From assembly GCF_003331055.1 (NCBI RefSeq), contig NZ_PUQD01000008.1, forward strand, positions 62,001 through 126,000: DNA of 64,000 bases, read 5' to 3'. A model generated the notes under the pieces. That model was not told the DNA's origin. It saw only the letters and a list, made by a program, of their open reading frames with translations, and searched no databases. Shown piece by piece: positions 28,432 through 38,101 of this stretch. A program made the translations under genes and the position numbers. This DNA is from Pseudomonas sp. AFG_SD02_1510_Pfu_092. GTDB taxonomy: Bacteria; Pseudomonadota; Gammaproteobacteria; Pseudomonadales; Pseudomonadaceae. Each line of letters begins with the position of its first letter. Within the stretch, counting starts at the first letter, position 1.

Positions 28432-29787
28432 ATGGCCTACGATTTTGATCTGTTCGTGATTGGCGCCGGGTCCGGTGGTGTGCGTGCGGCGCGGTTCGCC
28501 GCAGGCTTCGGCGCGAAGGTGGCAGTGGCTGAAAGCCGCTACCTGGGCGGTACCTGTGTCAACGTCGGCTGCGTGCCGAAAAAGCTGCTGGTGTACGGCG
28601 CTCATGTCGCCGACGAGCTCGAGCAGGCGGCAGGCTTCGGTTGGACGCTCGAAGAAGGGCATTTCGACTGGGGTACCCTGATTGCCAACAAGAACCGCGA
28701 AATCGAGCGCCTCAACGGCATCTACCGCAACCTGCTGGTCAACAGCGGGGTCACCCTGCTGCAAGGCCACGCACGCCTCACCGGCGCCCACGAAGTGGAA
28801 GTGGACGGCCAGCGCTACAGCGCCGAACACATCCTCATCGCCACCGGTGGCTGGCCGCAAGTGCCGGACATTCCGGGCAAGGATCTGGCCATCACCTCCA
28901 ACGAAGCGTTCTACCTCAAAAACCTGCCACGCCGGGTGCTGGTGGTGGGCGGGGGCTACATCGCCGTCGAGTTCGCCGGCATCTTCCAGGGCCTGGGCGC
29001 GGCCACTACGCTGCTGTACCGTGGCGACCTGTTCTTGCGCGGCTTCGACGGTTCGGTGCGCACGCACCTGAAGGAAGAGCTGGAAAAGCGCGGCCTCGAC
29101 CTGCAGTTCAATGCCGACATCCAGCGTATCGACAAGCTCGAGGACGGCAGCCTCAAGGCCACCCTCAAGGATGGCCGCGAGCTGCTCGCCGATTGCGTGT
29201 TCTACGCCACCGGTCGGCGCCCGATGCTGGACAACCTGGGCCTGGAGAACACCGGCGTCGAGCTGGACGCCCGTGGTTACATCCGTGTTGACGAGCAGTA
29301 CCAGACCACCGCGCCGTCCATCCTCGCCATCGGCGATGTGATCGGCCGCGTGCAGCTCACGCCGGTGGCCCTGGCCGAAGGCATGGCCGTGGCGCGACGC
29401 CTGTTCAAGCCCGAGCAATACCGCCCGGTGGATTACCAGAACATCCCTACTGCGGTGTTCAGCCAGCCGCCCATCGGTACCGTCGGCCTGACTGAAGAGC
29501 AGGCGTTGGAGGCCGGTTACAAGGTGCAGGTGTTCGAAAGCCGCTTCCGGGCGATGAAGCTGACCCTGACCGACATCCAGGAAAAGACCCTGATGAAGCT
29601 GGTGGTCGATGCCCAGAGCGACAAGGTGCTGGGTTGCCACATGGTCGGGCCCGACGCTGGCGAAATCATTCAGGGCCTGGGTATTGCCTTGAAGGCCGGT
29701 GCGACCAAGCAGCAGTTCGACGAAACCATCGGCGTGCACCCGACAGCGGCCGAAGAGTTCGTCACCATGCGCACCGTTACCCGCTGA
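28432..29787 (+). CDS. gor: Glutathione-disulfide reductase Gor
   Basis: 451-residue FAD enzyme of the pyridine nucleotide-disulfide oxidoreductase family. FAD motif [16 protein letters not shown], redox-active disulfide [17 protein letters not shown](P) motif [13 protein letters not shown], second FAD site [18 protein letters not shown], and the dimer-interface histidine in [11 protein letters not shown]. It regenerates glutathione using NADPH in the cytoplasm. TAGGAGAG precedes the ATG. Position near ahpC and ahpF fits a peroxide/thiol defence group. Confidence 0.94.
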   Translation: MAYDFDLFVIGAGSGGVRAARFAAGFGAKVAVAESRYLGGTCVNVGCVPKKLLVYGAHVADELEQAAGFGWTLEEGHFDWGTLIANKNREIERLNGIYRNLLVNSGVTLLQGHARLTGAHEVEVDGQRYSAEHILIATGGWPQVPDIPGKDLAITSNEAFYLKNLPRRVLVVGGGYIAVEFAGIFQGLGAATTLLYRGDLFLRGFDGSVRTHLKEELEKRGLDLQFNADIQRIDKLEDGSLKATLKDGRELLADCVFYATGRRPMLDNLGLENTGVELDARGYIRVDEQYQTTAPSILAIGDVIGRVQLTPVALAEGMAVARRLFKPEQYRPVDYQNIPTAVFSQPPIGTVGLTEEQALEAGYKVQVFESRFRAMKLTLTDIQEKTLMKLVVDAQSDKVLGCHMVGPDAGEIIQGLGIALKAGATKQQFDETIGVHPTAAEEFVTMRTVTR

Positions 29788-29798
29788 TGCAACTGGCT

Positions 29799-29884
29799 TC
29801 ATCGCCGACAAGCCAGCTCTAGCAGGTATTGCACAAGTCTGAAGGCCTGTGCCGTACCTGTGGGAGCTGGCTTGCCGGCGATGA
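29799..29884. repeat. Paired REP-like inverted repeat
   Basis: TCATCGCCGACAAGCCAGCT and the inverse form GAGCTGGCTTGCCGGCGATGA; a variant REP pair with AGCTGGCTTGCC arms. Confidence 0.7.
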
Positions 29885-30055
29885 GGGCCTTGAATACTCC
29901 GCAATCCTTTGCTCAGCCCATTCCCTTCTATTAATAAACCTCGGTTATAGCCAAAACCAATCATAAGCATGAGCTTTGCCAATGAGCCTTCAGCGGGATG
30001 ATTGGTTAGGATTCTCTCCATCAACTGATTCCAACCCCATGAAGGAGCGTCTCTC

Positions 30056-30619
30056 ATGCCAATCATCAACAGCCAGGTCAAACCGTTCAACGCCACCGCC
30101 TACCACAAGGGCGAGTTCGTTCAGGTCAGCGAAGCCGACCTGAAAGGCAAGTGGTCCGTCGTGTTCTTCTACCCGGCCGACTTCACCTTCGTCTGCCCGA
30201 CCGAGTTGGGTGACCTTGCCGACAACTACGCCGAGTTCCAGAAGCTGGGCGTGGAAATCTACGGCGTGTCCACCGACACCCACTTCACCCACAAAGCCTG
30301 GCACGACACTTCGGAAACCATCGGCAAGATCCAGTACCCGCTGATCGGTGACCCGACCCACGTCATCTCGCGCAACTTCGACGTGCTGATCGAAGAAGCC
30401 GGCCTGGCCGATCGCGGTACCTTCGTGATCAACCCGGAAGGCCAGATCAAGATCGTCGAACTGAACGACGGTGGTGTAGGCCGCGATGCTGCCGAACTGC
30501 TGCGCAAGGTCAAAGCTGCCCAGTACGTTGCCGCTCACCCAGGCGAAGTCTGCCCGGCCAAGTGGAAAGAAGGCGAGGCCACCCTGGCGCCATCGCTGGA
30601 CCTGGTCGGCAAGATCTAA
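30056..30619 (+). CDS. ahpC: Alkyl hydroperoxide reductase subunit C (AhpC)
   Basis: 187-residue typical 2-Cys peroxiredoxin. Peroxidatic cysteine in [12 protein letters not shown], resolving cysteine in [11 protein letters not shown] near the end, plus [11 protein letters not shown]. It reduces peroxides and is recharged by AhpF, whose gene follows after a terminator. GAAGGAG lies upstream. The 170-bp upstream region is where oxidative-stress regulation would be expected. Confidence 0.96.
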   Translation: MPIINSQVKPFNATAYHKGEFVQVSEADLKGKWSVVFFYPADFTFVCPTELGDLADNYAEFQKLGVEIYGVSTDTHFTHKAWHDTSETIGKIQYPLIGDPTHVISRNFDVLIEEAGLADRGTFVINPEGQIKIVELNDGGVGRDAAELLRKVKAAQYVAAHPGEVCPAKWKEGEATLAPSLDLVGKI

Positions 30620-30683
30620 GCCGATGTGCAAGCCGTGGGCGGTAAGCAGCCGCCAAAGCTGAAGTACCTACCGCCCCGTAAAA

Positions 30684-30714
30684 GCGCCCGGGCGACCTCG
30701 CCTGGGCGTTTTTG
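30684..30714 (+). terminator. Terminator between ahpC and ahpF
   Basis: CGCCCGGGCG / CGCCTGGGCG (one G·U) with a short loop, followed by TTTTT. ahpF may depend on read-through or its own promoter. Confidence 0.85.
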
Positions 30715-30744
30715 TATCCGAGTTTTGAAAAAGGAATCGCCCGT

Positions 30745-32307
30745 ATGTTGGACGCCACGCTTAAATCGCAACTGAAAACCTACCTGGAGCGGGTCACCCA
30801 GCCGATCGAGATCGTTGCCTCCCTCGACGACGGCGCGAAGTCCCGCGAATTGCACGACCTGCTGGTGGAAATTGCCGGCCTGTCGAACCTGATTACCTTC
30901 AGCGCGGACGGTGCCGACGCCCGTCGCCCCTCGTTCTCGCTGAACCGCCCGGGAGCCGACATAAACCTGCGCTTCGCCGGCATCCCCATGGGCCACGAAT
31001 TCACCTCGCTGGTGCTGGCGCTGCTGCAAGTCGGCGGCCACCCGTCCAAGGCCAGTGCCGAAGTGATCGAGCAGATCCAGGCGCTGGAAGGCCAGTTCAC
31101 CTTCGAAACCTATTTCTCGCTGTCGTGCCAGAACTGCCCGGACGTGGTCCAGGCGCTGAACCTGATGGCGGTGCTCAACCCCAACGTGCGCCACGTGGCC
31201 ATCGACGGTGCGTTGTTCCAGGATGAAGTCGAGTCGCGCAAGATCATGGCGGTGCCGAGCATCTACCTGAACGGCGAATTGTTCGGCCAGGGCCGCATGG
31301 GCCTGGAAGAAATCCTCGGCAAGATCGACAGCAACGCCGGCGCCCGCCAGGCGGAGAAGATCAACGCCAAGGACGCCTTCGATGTGCTGGTCGTCGGTGG
31401 CGGCCCCGCAGGCGCAGCTGCTGCCATCTACGCAGCGCGCAAAGGCATCCGAACCGGCATTGCGGCCGAGCGTTTCGGCGGCCAGGTGCTCGATACCCTG
31501 GCCATCGAGAACTTCATCTCGGTGCAGGAAACCGAAGGGCCGAAGCTGGCCACGGCGCTGGAAGAGCACGTCAAGCAGTACGATGTCGACATCATGAACC
31601 TGCAGCGCGGTGAAGCGCTGATCCCGGCCACCGATGGCGGCCTGCACGAAGTCCGTCTGGCCGGCGGCGCCTCGCTCAAGGCCAAGACCGTGATCCTCGC
31701 GACCGGTGCCCGGTGGCGCGAAATGAACGTGCCGGGCGAGCAGGAATACCGTGCCCGTGGCGTGGCCTACTGCCCGCACTGTGACGGCCCGCTGTTCAAG
31801 GGCAAGCGCGTGGCAGTGATTGGCGGCGGTAATTCGGGCGTGGAAGCGGCCATCGACCTCGCCGGCATCGTCGCCCAGGTGACGCTGATCGAGTTCGACA
31901 GCCAACTGCGTGCCGATGCGGTATTGCAGCGCAAGTTGCACAGCCTGCCGAACGTGAAGGTGATCACCAGCGCGCTGACCACCGAGGTGCTGGGCAATGG
32001 CGAGAAGGTGACCGGGCTGCGTTACAAGGACCGCACCAGCGACCAGCAGCATGAAGTAGCGCTGGAGGGCATCTTCGTGCAGATCGGCCTGCTGCCGAAC
32101 ACCGACTGGCTGAAAGGCACTGTCGAGCTGTCGCCGCGTGGCGAGATCATCGTCGATGCCAAGGGCCAGACCAGCATCCCTGGCGTGTTTGCAGCGGGTG
32201 ACGTGACCACCGTGCCGTACAAGCAGATCGTGATTGCGGTGGGTGAGGGTGCCAAGGCTTCGCTGGCGGCCTTCGATCACCTGATCCGGACTTCGGCCCC
32301 GGCGTAA
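30745..32307 (+). CDS. ahpF: Alkyl hydroperoxide reductase subunit F (AhpF)
   Basis: 520 residues. N-terminal double thioredoxin-like domain with [10 protein letters not shown], then a thioredoxin-reductase-like part with [18 protein letters not shown], the redox pair [10 protein letters not shown], and NAD motif [17 protein letters not shown]. It transfers electrons from NADH to AhpC. The ATG at 30745 with AAAGGAA is preferred to an upstream in-frame start lying inside the terminator. Confidence 0.96.
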   Translation: MLDATLKSQLKTYLERVTQPIEIVASLDDGAKSRELHDLLVEIAGLSNLITFSADGADARRPSFSLNRPGADINLRFAGIPMGHEFTSLVLALLQVGGHPSKASAEVIEQIQALEGQFTFETYFSLSCQNCPDVVQALNLMAVLNPNVRHVAIDGALFQDEVESRKIMAVPSIYLNGELFGQGRMGLEEILGKIDSNAGARQAEKINAKDAFDVLVVGGGPAGAAAAIYAARKGIRTGIAAERFGGQVLDTLAIENFISVQETEGPKLATALEEHVKQYDVDIMNLQRGEALIPATDGGLHEVRLAGGASLKAKTVILATGARWREMNVPGEQEYRARGVAYCPHCDGPLFKGKRVAVIGGGNSGVEAAIDLAGIVAQVTLIEFDSQLRADAVLQRKLHSLPNVKVITSALTTEVLGNGEKVTGLRYKDRTSDQQHEVALEGIFVQIGLLPNTDWLKGTVELSPRGEIIVDAKGQTSIPGVFAAGDVTTVPYKQIVIAVGEGAKASLAAFDHLIRTSAPA

Positions 32308-32313
32308 GCCCGT

Positions 32314-32412
32314 ACCGGCCTCTTCGCGGCTAAAGCCGCTCCCACAGAGATAGTCACAGTTTTCAACAGCTGTGCAATCCTGTGGGAGCGGCTTTAGCCG
32401 CGAAAGGGCCGG
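32314..32412. repeat. Paired REP palindrome
   Basis: ACCGGCCTCTTCGCGGCTAA and inverse with arms GCGGCTAAAGCCGC; downstream of ahpF. Confidence 0.78.
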
Positions 32413-32474
32413 CGCAAGCAAAGCAGCGCTTGAGGGTGTCTATGATTACTGCACACCCCTCAGGAATCACAGCC

Positions 32475-32663
32475 ATGACCCTGATCAGCCGCGAACCCTG
32501 GTGGCTACTCCCGCCAACGCCCGGGCAGACAGAGCAGGACCTGCACTGGGGCTACCTGGAAATCTACGCCGACGGCCGCACCGTGTTCGTCGACCAGCGC
32601 CCCAGTGAGCGGGAACTGGCCGAGCGCAAGAGCTGCCGCAACTTCCCCGACCCCGAGCCGTGA
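32475..32663 (+). CDS. Small hypothetical protein
   Basis: 62 residues, MTLISREPWWLLPPTPGQTE at the start and a body YLEIYADGRTVFVDQRPSER. It reads as a short beta-rich domain and has no membrane segment. AGGAA lies 9-13 bases before the ATG. It converges on yceH, leaving four bases between the stops. Family not recognised. Confidence 0.6.
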   Translation: MTLISREPWWLLPPTPGQTEQDLHWGYLEIYADGRTVFVDQRPSERELAERKSCRNFPDPEP

Positions 32664-32667
32664 CGCC

Positions 32668-33315
32668 TCAGCCTTCCAGTTCGGCCAGGCGTGCTTCCAG
32701 TGCCGCGATCCGCGCTTCGAGCGCTTCGAGGCGTTCCTCCGAGACCGTGCCGCCGCTGCTGCGTGCACCCCCTTCGTGCTGGCGTGCCGCCAGGATCGCC
32801 TCGATTTCCGCCGGGTCGCCCAGGGCATGGGTGTAGCGGTCTTCGCGCTGGCCGGGCTGGCGCGGCAGGTGCAAGGCCAGGCCGCGCGAGATCAGGCGCT
32901 CCAGCTGGTGCTGGATCTGTTCGGTGTCGTCGAAGTCGTGCAGGCGGTTGCTGCGGGTCAGCAATTCATTGAGGGTTTGCGGGCCGCGCAGGAACATCAG
33001 GCCCATCAGCACCAGCTGCGCCGGCACCAGTTCCAGCGCCTTGTCGACCCGGTGCTCCCAGCGGTCGGCACGGCTACCCATCTGCAAGCGGGCCATGTCC
33101 TGCCCCTCGAGGGCACGCAGCGCCTGGCCGACCTGGCCCTGGGTCAGGTTCATCACCGGCTCGCGGCTGGTTTTCTGATTGCAGGCCAGGACCAGGGCAT
33201 TGAGGGTCAGCGGGTAGCTTTCCGGGCTGGTGGCCTGCTTTTCGATCAACGCCCCGAGAATGCGCACCTCGATGCTGTTGAAGCGGCCTTCACCTGCGGT
33301 TTCGTGTTCTGACAT
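32668..33315 (-). CDS. YceH family protein (DUF480)
   Basis: 215 residues. Two winged-helix-like repeats: [25 protein letters not shown] near the N-terminus and [21 protein letters not shown] after residue 90, followed by a coiled-coil tail [20 protein letters not shown]. This is the standard YceH/DUF480 layout. Function is undetermined; DNA binding is often proposed from the fold. Confidence 0.9.
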   Translation of the reverse strand: MSEHETAGEGRFNSIEVRILGALIEKQATSPESYPLTLNALVLACNQKTSREPVMNLTQGQVGQALRALEGQDMARLQMGSRADRWEHRVDKALELVPAQLVLMGLMFLRGPQTLNELLTRSNRLHDFDDTEQIQHQLERLISRGLALHLPRQPGQREDRYTHALGDPAEIEAILAARQHEGGARSSGGTVSEERLEALEARIAALEARLAELEG

Positions 33316-33420
33316 GGCCCTGTCTCATTGCTGGGAAAAGGACACTAGCCTAGGTAAAGCGCCAGGCTTAAGCAATCACTGGCTTGCCGGCGAAGGGGCC
33401 GCAGCGCGGCCCCGGCGCCC

Positions 33421-34632
33421 TCAAGCTCCGCGCCGCTCCTCGGCCAGGCACGCCGCTGCAGTAAACAGCACGTCGGTCGAAGAATTCAGCGCCGTCTCGG
33501 CCGAGTCCTGCAGCACGCCGATGATGAAGCCCACCGCCACCACCTGCATGGCAATTTCGCTGGGGATGCCAAACAGGCTGCACGCCAGCGGAATCAGCAG
33601 CAGCGAACCACCGGCCACACCCGAAGCGCCGCAGGCACAAATGGCCGCCACCACGCTGAGCAGCACAGCCGTCGGCAGGTCTACCGGGATGCCCAAGGTA
33701 TGCACCGCCGCCAGGGTCAGCACGGTGATGGTGATGGCGGCACCGGCCATGTTGATGGTCGCCCCCAGCGGGATCGACACCGAATAGGTGTCTTCATGCA
33801 GGCCGAGGCGCTCCGACAGGGCCAGGTTGACCGGAATGTTGGCCGCCGAGCTGCGTGTGAAGAACGCGGTAATGCCGCTTTCGCGCAGGCACAGCAGGGT
33901 CAGCGGGTAGGGGTTGCGGCGGGTTTTCCAGTACACGATCAGCGGGTTCATCACCAGCGCCACGAACAGCATGCAGCCGATCAGCACCGCCAGCAGGTGC
34001 AGGTAGCCGAGCAGGGCATCCAGGCCCGACTGGGCCAGGGTGGCGCTGACCAGGCCGAAGATACCCAGCGGGGCGAAGCGGATGACCACACGCACGATCA
34101 GGGTTACCCCATTGGACAGGTCCTCGACCACGGTGCGGGTGGTTTCGCCGGCATGGCGCAGGGCCACGCCAAGGCCGATGGCCCAGGTCAGCACACCGAT
34201 GAAGTTGGCGCTGAGCAGCGCATTGATCGGGTTGTCGACCGCGCTCAGCAGCAGGTTTTGCAGGACCTCGGTGATGCCGCCCGGGGCGCTCAGCGTGGCC
34301 TCGCCGGTGCTCAGCGCCAGGTTCGACGGGAACAGCATGCTGGCGACCACGGCGACTACCGCAGCACCGAAGGTACCCAGCAGGTACAGCCAGAGGATCG
34401 GCCGAATGTGGGTTTCCTGGCCGTGGCGGTGGTTGGCGATCGAGGCCATGACCAGGATGAACACCAGCACAGGCGCCACCGCCTTCAGGGCGCTGACGAA
34501 GACCTTGCCAAGAAAGGCCATGTCGCGGGCGATGGCAGGTGCAAGCAGGGCCAGGGCGATGCCGGCGAGCAGGCCGATGACGATCTGCGTCACCAGGCTG
34601 GTGCGGTTGAGGAAGCGGAGGACGGGGGTCAT
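33421..34632 (-). CDS. sstT: Serine/threonine transporter SstT
   Basis: 403-residue sodium:dicarboxylate symporter family member with about nine hydrophobic segments. The signature [14 protein letters not shown] (a variant of the SSxAT motif) and [19 protein letters not shown] give the ion and substrate sites. SstT takes up serine and threonine with sodium. It is divergent in location from the YceH gene upstream but on the same strand as nhaR. Confidence 0.93.
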   Translation of the reverse strand: MTPVLRFLNRTSLVTQIVIGLLAGIALALLAPAIARDMAFLGKVFVSALKAVAPVLVFILVMASIANHRHGQETHIRPILWLYLLGTFGAAVVAVVASMLFPSNLALSTGEATLSAPGGITEVLQNLLLSAVDNPINALLSANFIGVLTWAIGLGVALRHAGETTRTVVEDLSNGVTLIVRVVIRFAPLGIFGLVSATLAQSGLDALLGYLHLLAVLIGCMLFVALVMNPLIVYWKTRRNPYPLTLLCLRESGITAFFTRSSAANIPVNLALSERLGLHEDTYSVSIPLGATINMAGAAITITVLTLAAVHTLGIPVDLPTAVLLSVVAAICACGASGVAGGSLLLIPLACSLFGIPSEIAMQVVAVGFIIGVLQDSAETALNSSTDVLFTAAACLAEERRGA

Positions 34633-34695
34633 GTGCAGCGGGGTCTCGGAATCGGGAAAGGGCGAGACTTTATCATAGTGCCACGGAGGGCTGTT

Positions 34696-34790
34696 CCGGC
34701 CTCTTCGCGGGTAAACCCGCTCCCACAGGTAAGGTGTAGTGCTTGGGCCTGTGATAACCCCGTGGGAGCGGGTTCACCCGCGAATGAGCC
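34696..34790. repeat. Paired REP palindrome
   Basis: CGCGGGTAAACCCGCTCCCA and its inverse about 40 bp apart, between sstT and nhaR. Confidence 0.78.
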
Positions 34791-34797
34791 GCCACGG

Positions 34798-35691
34798 CTA
34801 CCAATGAAACAACTCCCGCCGCGCCCCTTCGGTAATCGCCATGATCCCCGGGTGCTTGACCTTGCGCTCCACCGAAATGGCATAGAACGATTCATGCACG
34901 GCTTCGGTCTGCCCGATCAGCTGCACACCATACTGGCGGCACACCTCTTCGGCGATCACGCTGGGCGCGACGAAGATGCCGCTGCCCGACTGCCCGAACG
35001 CCTGCATCAAGGCACTGTCGTCGAACTCGCCGACGATCCGCGGGTGCACCTGCTGTTCACCGAGCCAGCGCAGCAGGCGGCTGCGGACCACGGTTTCCTG
35101 CCCGGGGATCAGCAACGGCGCATCCTGCAAGCAGCCCGGGAAGGGGCCGGCATGCCGCTGTGCCAGCGCCGGGGTAGCGAAAAAGCTCAGCCCGCACTCG
35201 CCCAGTTTCTGGCTGTAGCCCTTGATGTCGAGGTGGCTGGGCATGGGGCTGTCGGAAATCACCAGGTCCAGGCGCTGAATCGCCAGGTCAGCCAGCAGCC
35301 GTTCTAGCTTGTCTTCGCGGCAGTTGATGCGCAGTACATCGTCCAGCTCCATGGTCGGTGCCAGCAGGCGATAGACAATCGACTTGGGCACCACATCGGC
35401 CACGCCCACACGGAACAGGATCTGCTCCTGCGGGCCGGCCCGCAGCATGGCTTCCAGCTCGCCGCCCAGCTGGAACATCTGCTCGGCGTAGATCAGCGTC
35501 TGGCGCCCGGTTTCGGTCAGCTCCAGTTGCCGCCCCACGCGCTGGAACAGTTCCAGGCCGTAGGTCTGCTCGAACAGGCTGATCTGCCCGCTGATGGTTT
35601 GCGGGGTCAGGTTCAGCTGTTCGCTGGCGCGGGCGATGCTGCCGGTCTTGGCCACCGCCCAAAAGTAGTGCAATTGCCGATAGTTGAGCAT
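34798..35691 (-). CDS. nhaR: LysR-type regulator NhaR
   Basis: 297 residues. N-terminal winged helix YRQLHYFWAVAKTGSIARAS with TPQTISGQISLFEQTYGL, followed by a LysR substrate domain with PTMELDDVLRINCRED and LVISDSPMPSHLDIKG typical of NhaR. In E. coli NhaR activates the sodium antiporter gene nhaA in response to Na+. No nhaA is in this window, so the target is not known here. It is divergent from a small lipoprotein gene. Confidence 0.9.
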   Translation of the reverse strand: MLNYRQLHYFWAVAKTGSIARASEQLNLTPQTISGQISLFEQTYGLELFQRVGRQLELTETGRQTLIYAEQMFQLGGELEAMLRAGPQEQILFRVGVADVVPKSIVYRLLAPTMELDDVLRINCREDKLERLLADLAIQRLDLVISDSPMPSHLDIKGYSQKLGECGLSFFATPALAQRHAGPFPGCLQDAPLLIPGQETVVRSRLLRWLGEQQVHPRIVGEFDDSALMQAFGQSGSGIFVAPSVIAEEVCRQYGVQLIGQTEAVHESFYAISVERKVKHPGIMAITEGARRELFHW

Positions 35692-35828
35692 CGCTGCGCT
35701 TTCCGGATTCGTAAAAACCGAAGTATAACCGCTGAAAATTCGAATTTTCCTGATGTATTACGCTCTTTAGAATGCCTCTCCATCAGGCGCCCGGAGGCGC
35801 CGTCGGAATATCGACAAGCGAGGAACCC

Positions 35829-36068
35829 ATGCTGCAACTCAAATCCATCGGCACGCCGCTGGTACTGGCGCTGGCCCTGTTCACCCTGGCCGGTTGCGAG
35901 CAGGCTGAAAAATCTGCCCAGCAGATGCTCGACCAGGCCGCGCAAACGGCAAAGCAGGCCATCGACGACACCAACAAGGCCGCCCAGCAGGCGTTGAGCG
36001 AGGCCATCGGCAGCGAAGGGCGCAAGCCCGAGGAAGCCGCCAAGAAAGAAGACACCCAGGAAATCTGA
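35829..36068 (+). CDS. Small helical lipoprotein
   Basis: 79 residues. Signal and lipobox LFTLAGCEQAE, cysteine at residue 21. The rest is a predicted alpha-helix rich in Ala, Gln, Lys (SAQQMLDQAAQTAKQAID and NKAAQQALSEAIG), ending in a charged tail. Aggregation-prone or membrane-associated helical lipoproteins of this type are common and uncharacterised. GAGGAA precedes the ATG. It is 29 bp before terC. Confidence 0.72.
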   Translation: MLQLKSIGTPLVLALALFTLAGCEQAEKSAQQMLDQAAQTAKQAIDDTNKAAQQALSEAIGSEGRKPEEAAKKEDTQEI

Positions 36069-36097
36069 CCCCCAACCGCCGCTGCAGGACTTGAACA

Positions 36098-36850
36098 ATG
36101 GAATATTTGCTGGAACTCGCCGCTAGCCCTACCGCCTGGGTTGCCTTGGCTACGCTGGTGGCCATGGAAGTTGTACTGGGCATCGACAACCTGATCTTCA
36201 TCTCCATCCTGACCAACAAGCTGCCGCTGGAGTACCGCTCCAAGGCGCGCCGTATCGGTATCAGCATGGCCCTGGTGATGCGCCTGGCCTTGCTCAGCAC
36301 GGTGGCCTGGATCGTCCAGCTGACCGACCCGGTATTCGAAGTGTTCGGCAACGCCTTCTCGTGGAAGGATGTGATCCTGATTGCCGGTGGCCTGTTCCTG
36401 CTGTGGAAGGCGACCAAGGAAATTCACGAAAACGTCGACCCGCACGGCGCCAAGGAAGAAGCCAAGGTTTCTTCTACCGTGACCCTGGGCTTTGCTGCGG
36501 CGATCTTCCAGATCCTGCTGCTGGACATCGTCTTCTCGGTCGACAGCATCATCACCGCCGTGGGCATGACCGAGCACCTGCCGATCATGATCATTGCCGT
36601 GATCACTGCAGTCATCGTGATGATGGTCGCCGCCGACCCGCTGGCCAACTTCATCAACGACAACCCCACCGTGGTGATGCTGGCCCTGGGCTTCCTGATC
36701 ATGATCGGCATGACCCTGATTGCCGAAGGCTTTGGCGCCCACGTACCGAAGGGTTATGTGTATGCAGCCATGGCGTTCTCGACGGCGATCGAGATCCTCA
36801 ACATCCTGGCCCGTCGGGCACGGTTGAAGCGTGAGGCGGCTGAAGGCTGA
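36098..36850 (+). CDS. TerC family integral membrane protein
   Basis: 250 residues with seven hydrophobic segments. [19 protein letters not shown] and [20 protein letters not shown] are the acidic-residue-bearing conserved segments of TerC, with [15 protein letters not shown] later. The acidic residues in the membrane suggest metal-ion (for example manganese) transport, established for some family members only; tellurite resistance need not apply. Confidence 0.9.
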   Translation: MEYLLELAASPTAWVALATLVAMEVVLGIDNLIFISILTNKLPLEYRSKARRIGISMALVMRLALLSTVAWIVQLTDPVFEVFGNAFSWKDVILIAGGLFLLWKATKEIHENVDPHGAKEEAKVSSTVTLGFAAAIFQILLLDIVFSVDSIITAVGMTEHLPIMIIAVITAVIVMMVAADPLANFINDNPTVVMLALGFLIMIGMTLIAEGFGAHVPKGYVYAAMAFSTAIEILNILARRARLKREAAEG

Positions 36851-36903
36851 CAGGAAAAGCGGGGCGCTCTGCGCCCCGTTCGCGGTCTCGCTGAAAATCT
36901 CGC

Positions 36904-37080
36904 TCAGTGCACCCCTGCATGCCGCCGCGCCCGGTGCCCGGGCTGGGGTTTGGCAGCGGCCTGCGGTGGCAGGTGGTGGTGGGAATGGCGCCGCACGATA
37001 CGCAGTACACCCCATAGCATGGCGGCTGCGACGCTCAGCCACATGCTTATCAGCATGAGAATTGCCAGGGTAAGGCTCAT
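36904..37080 (-). CDS. Small single-span membrane protein
   Basis: 58 residues, MSLTLAILMLISMWLSVAAAMLWGVLRIV gives one membrane segment, followed by a histidine- and arginine-rich tail RRHSHHHLPPQ and ending HRARRHAGVH. GGAGG precedes the ATG. Convergent with terC, 53 bp apart. Role unknown. Confidence 0.62.
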   Translation of the reverse strand: MSLTLAILMLISMWLSVAAAMLWGVLRIVRRHSHHHLPPQAAAKPQPGHRARRHAGVH

Positions 37081-37209
37081 CTGTGCCTCCATCTCTACGG
37101 CCAGCGCTCGATTGGTCAGCGTTGGCCTTCCAGACACTGCTTTAGTCTAGCGCTTTGCCTGTGACGTTCCATCGAACAAAGGTCTATCGCCAAGGCCGAT
37201 TCGCTCCAA

Positions 37210-37244
37210 GCCGCTGTCGGACTATACCCGCGCCGCTGTCGGAC
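37210..37244. repeat. Two direct copies of GCCGCTGTCGGAC
   Basis: Perfect 13-bp copies at 37210-37222 and 37232-37244, 22 bp apart (two helical turns), 60-95 bp before the C39-like gene. Could be a tandem binding site. Confidence 0.55.
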
Positions 37245-37303
37245 CTATGATCGGTGGCCAGAGCCAGGCGCTGCCTGCCTGGCGTTGGAACAAGCGAGTG
37301 TCC

Positions 37304-37981
37304 ATGCCGCAACCATCCTTAATCACCGCCCCCCGTCGTTTGCTGGCCGCCTGCCTGGTCGCCGCCAGCCTGGCCGGCTGTGCCAGTGCGCCGCCCGCCA
37401 GCCTCAATGGCCTGCCGCAGCGGGTCGAGATCAGCAGCGTGCCGTTCTACCGTGGTAACGCCAACCACAGCGGCGCCATGGCCTTGGCTGCGGTGTTGTC
37501 GCAGCAGGGCGCACCGATCACGCCGGGGCTGCTGGACAAGCCGCTGAACCTGCCTGAGGGGGCTGACGCGCTGGGCACGGCTATTCCGCGTGTGGCACGC
37601 GATTACGGCATGGTGGTGTACCCGCTGGACAAGCAGCTGGACGCGCTGCTGACCCAGGTGGCGGCGGGCAACCCGGTGCTGCTGCGTTACGAGGACGGGA
37701 CGGCCTGGTGGGGCGAGCCCCGCTATGCCGTGCTGATTGGCTATGATCGTTACAAGCAGCGGGTGCTGTTGCGCTCGGGCATGCACCGGCGGCAGTTGAT
37801 GGCATTCGACAGCTTTGCCTCGGCGTGGGCCGGGCAGGGCAGTTGGGCAGTGCTGGTGCAGCCACCGCGGCAGTTGCCGGCGCAGGTGGACCGACAGCGC
37901 TGGTTGCAGGCGGCAGATGAGCTGGCCAAGGCGGGGCAGGAAATTGCGGCGAAGCAGGCTGTTAGTAGCCTGAACAAGTAA
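37304..37981 (+). CDS. Peptidase C39-like lipoprotein lacking catalytic residues
   Basis: 225 residues. Lipoprotein signal (AACLVAASLAGC) then a C39-like fold: SVPFYRGNANHSGAMALAAV, where family members normally have a CGPAAL-type catalytic cysteine motif, and PRYAVLIGYDRYKQRVLLRSG, where a histidine is normally present before the VxxGYD strand. Here the cysteine is serine and the histidine is arginine, so it may bind peptides rather than cleave them. A helical tail AADELAKAGQEIAAKQAV follows. The start is chosen as the ATG before PQPSLITAPRR; an earlier in-frame ATG at 37247 is less likely. Confidence 0.72.
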   Translation: MPQPSLITAPRRLLAACLVAASLAGCASAPPASLNGLPQRVEISSVPFYRGNANHSGAMALAAVLSQQGAPITPGLLDKPLNLPEGADALGTAIPRVARDYGMVVYPLDKQLDALLTQVAAGNPVLLRYEDGTAWWGEPRYAVLIGYDRYKQRVLLRSGMHRRQLMAFDSFASAWAGQGSWAVLVQPPRQLPAQVDRQRWLQAADELAKAGQEIAAKQAVSSLNK

Positions 37982-37985
37982 CTTG

Positions 37986-38093
37986 GCCTGTGCCGGCCCT
38001 TTCGCGGGTAAACCCGCTCCCACAGGAAACCCGCTGCCCTCAGGTCCAGTGATATCCCTGTGGGAGCGGGTTTACCCGCGAAAGGGCCAGGCC
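37986..38093. repeat. Paired REP palindrome
   Basis: GGCCCTTTCGCGGGTAAACC and its inverse, between the C39-like gene and the PuuB-like gene. Confidence 0.8.
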
Positions 38094-38101
38094 TGCCTAC
38101 A

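Noticed and set aside
29888-30050. OxyR binding site before ahpC
   Set aside because: CTAT and ATAG elements are present but not at the 7-nt spacing of the consensus; I cannot support a site by eye.
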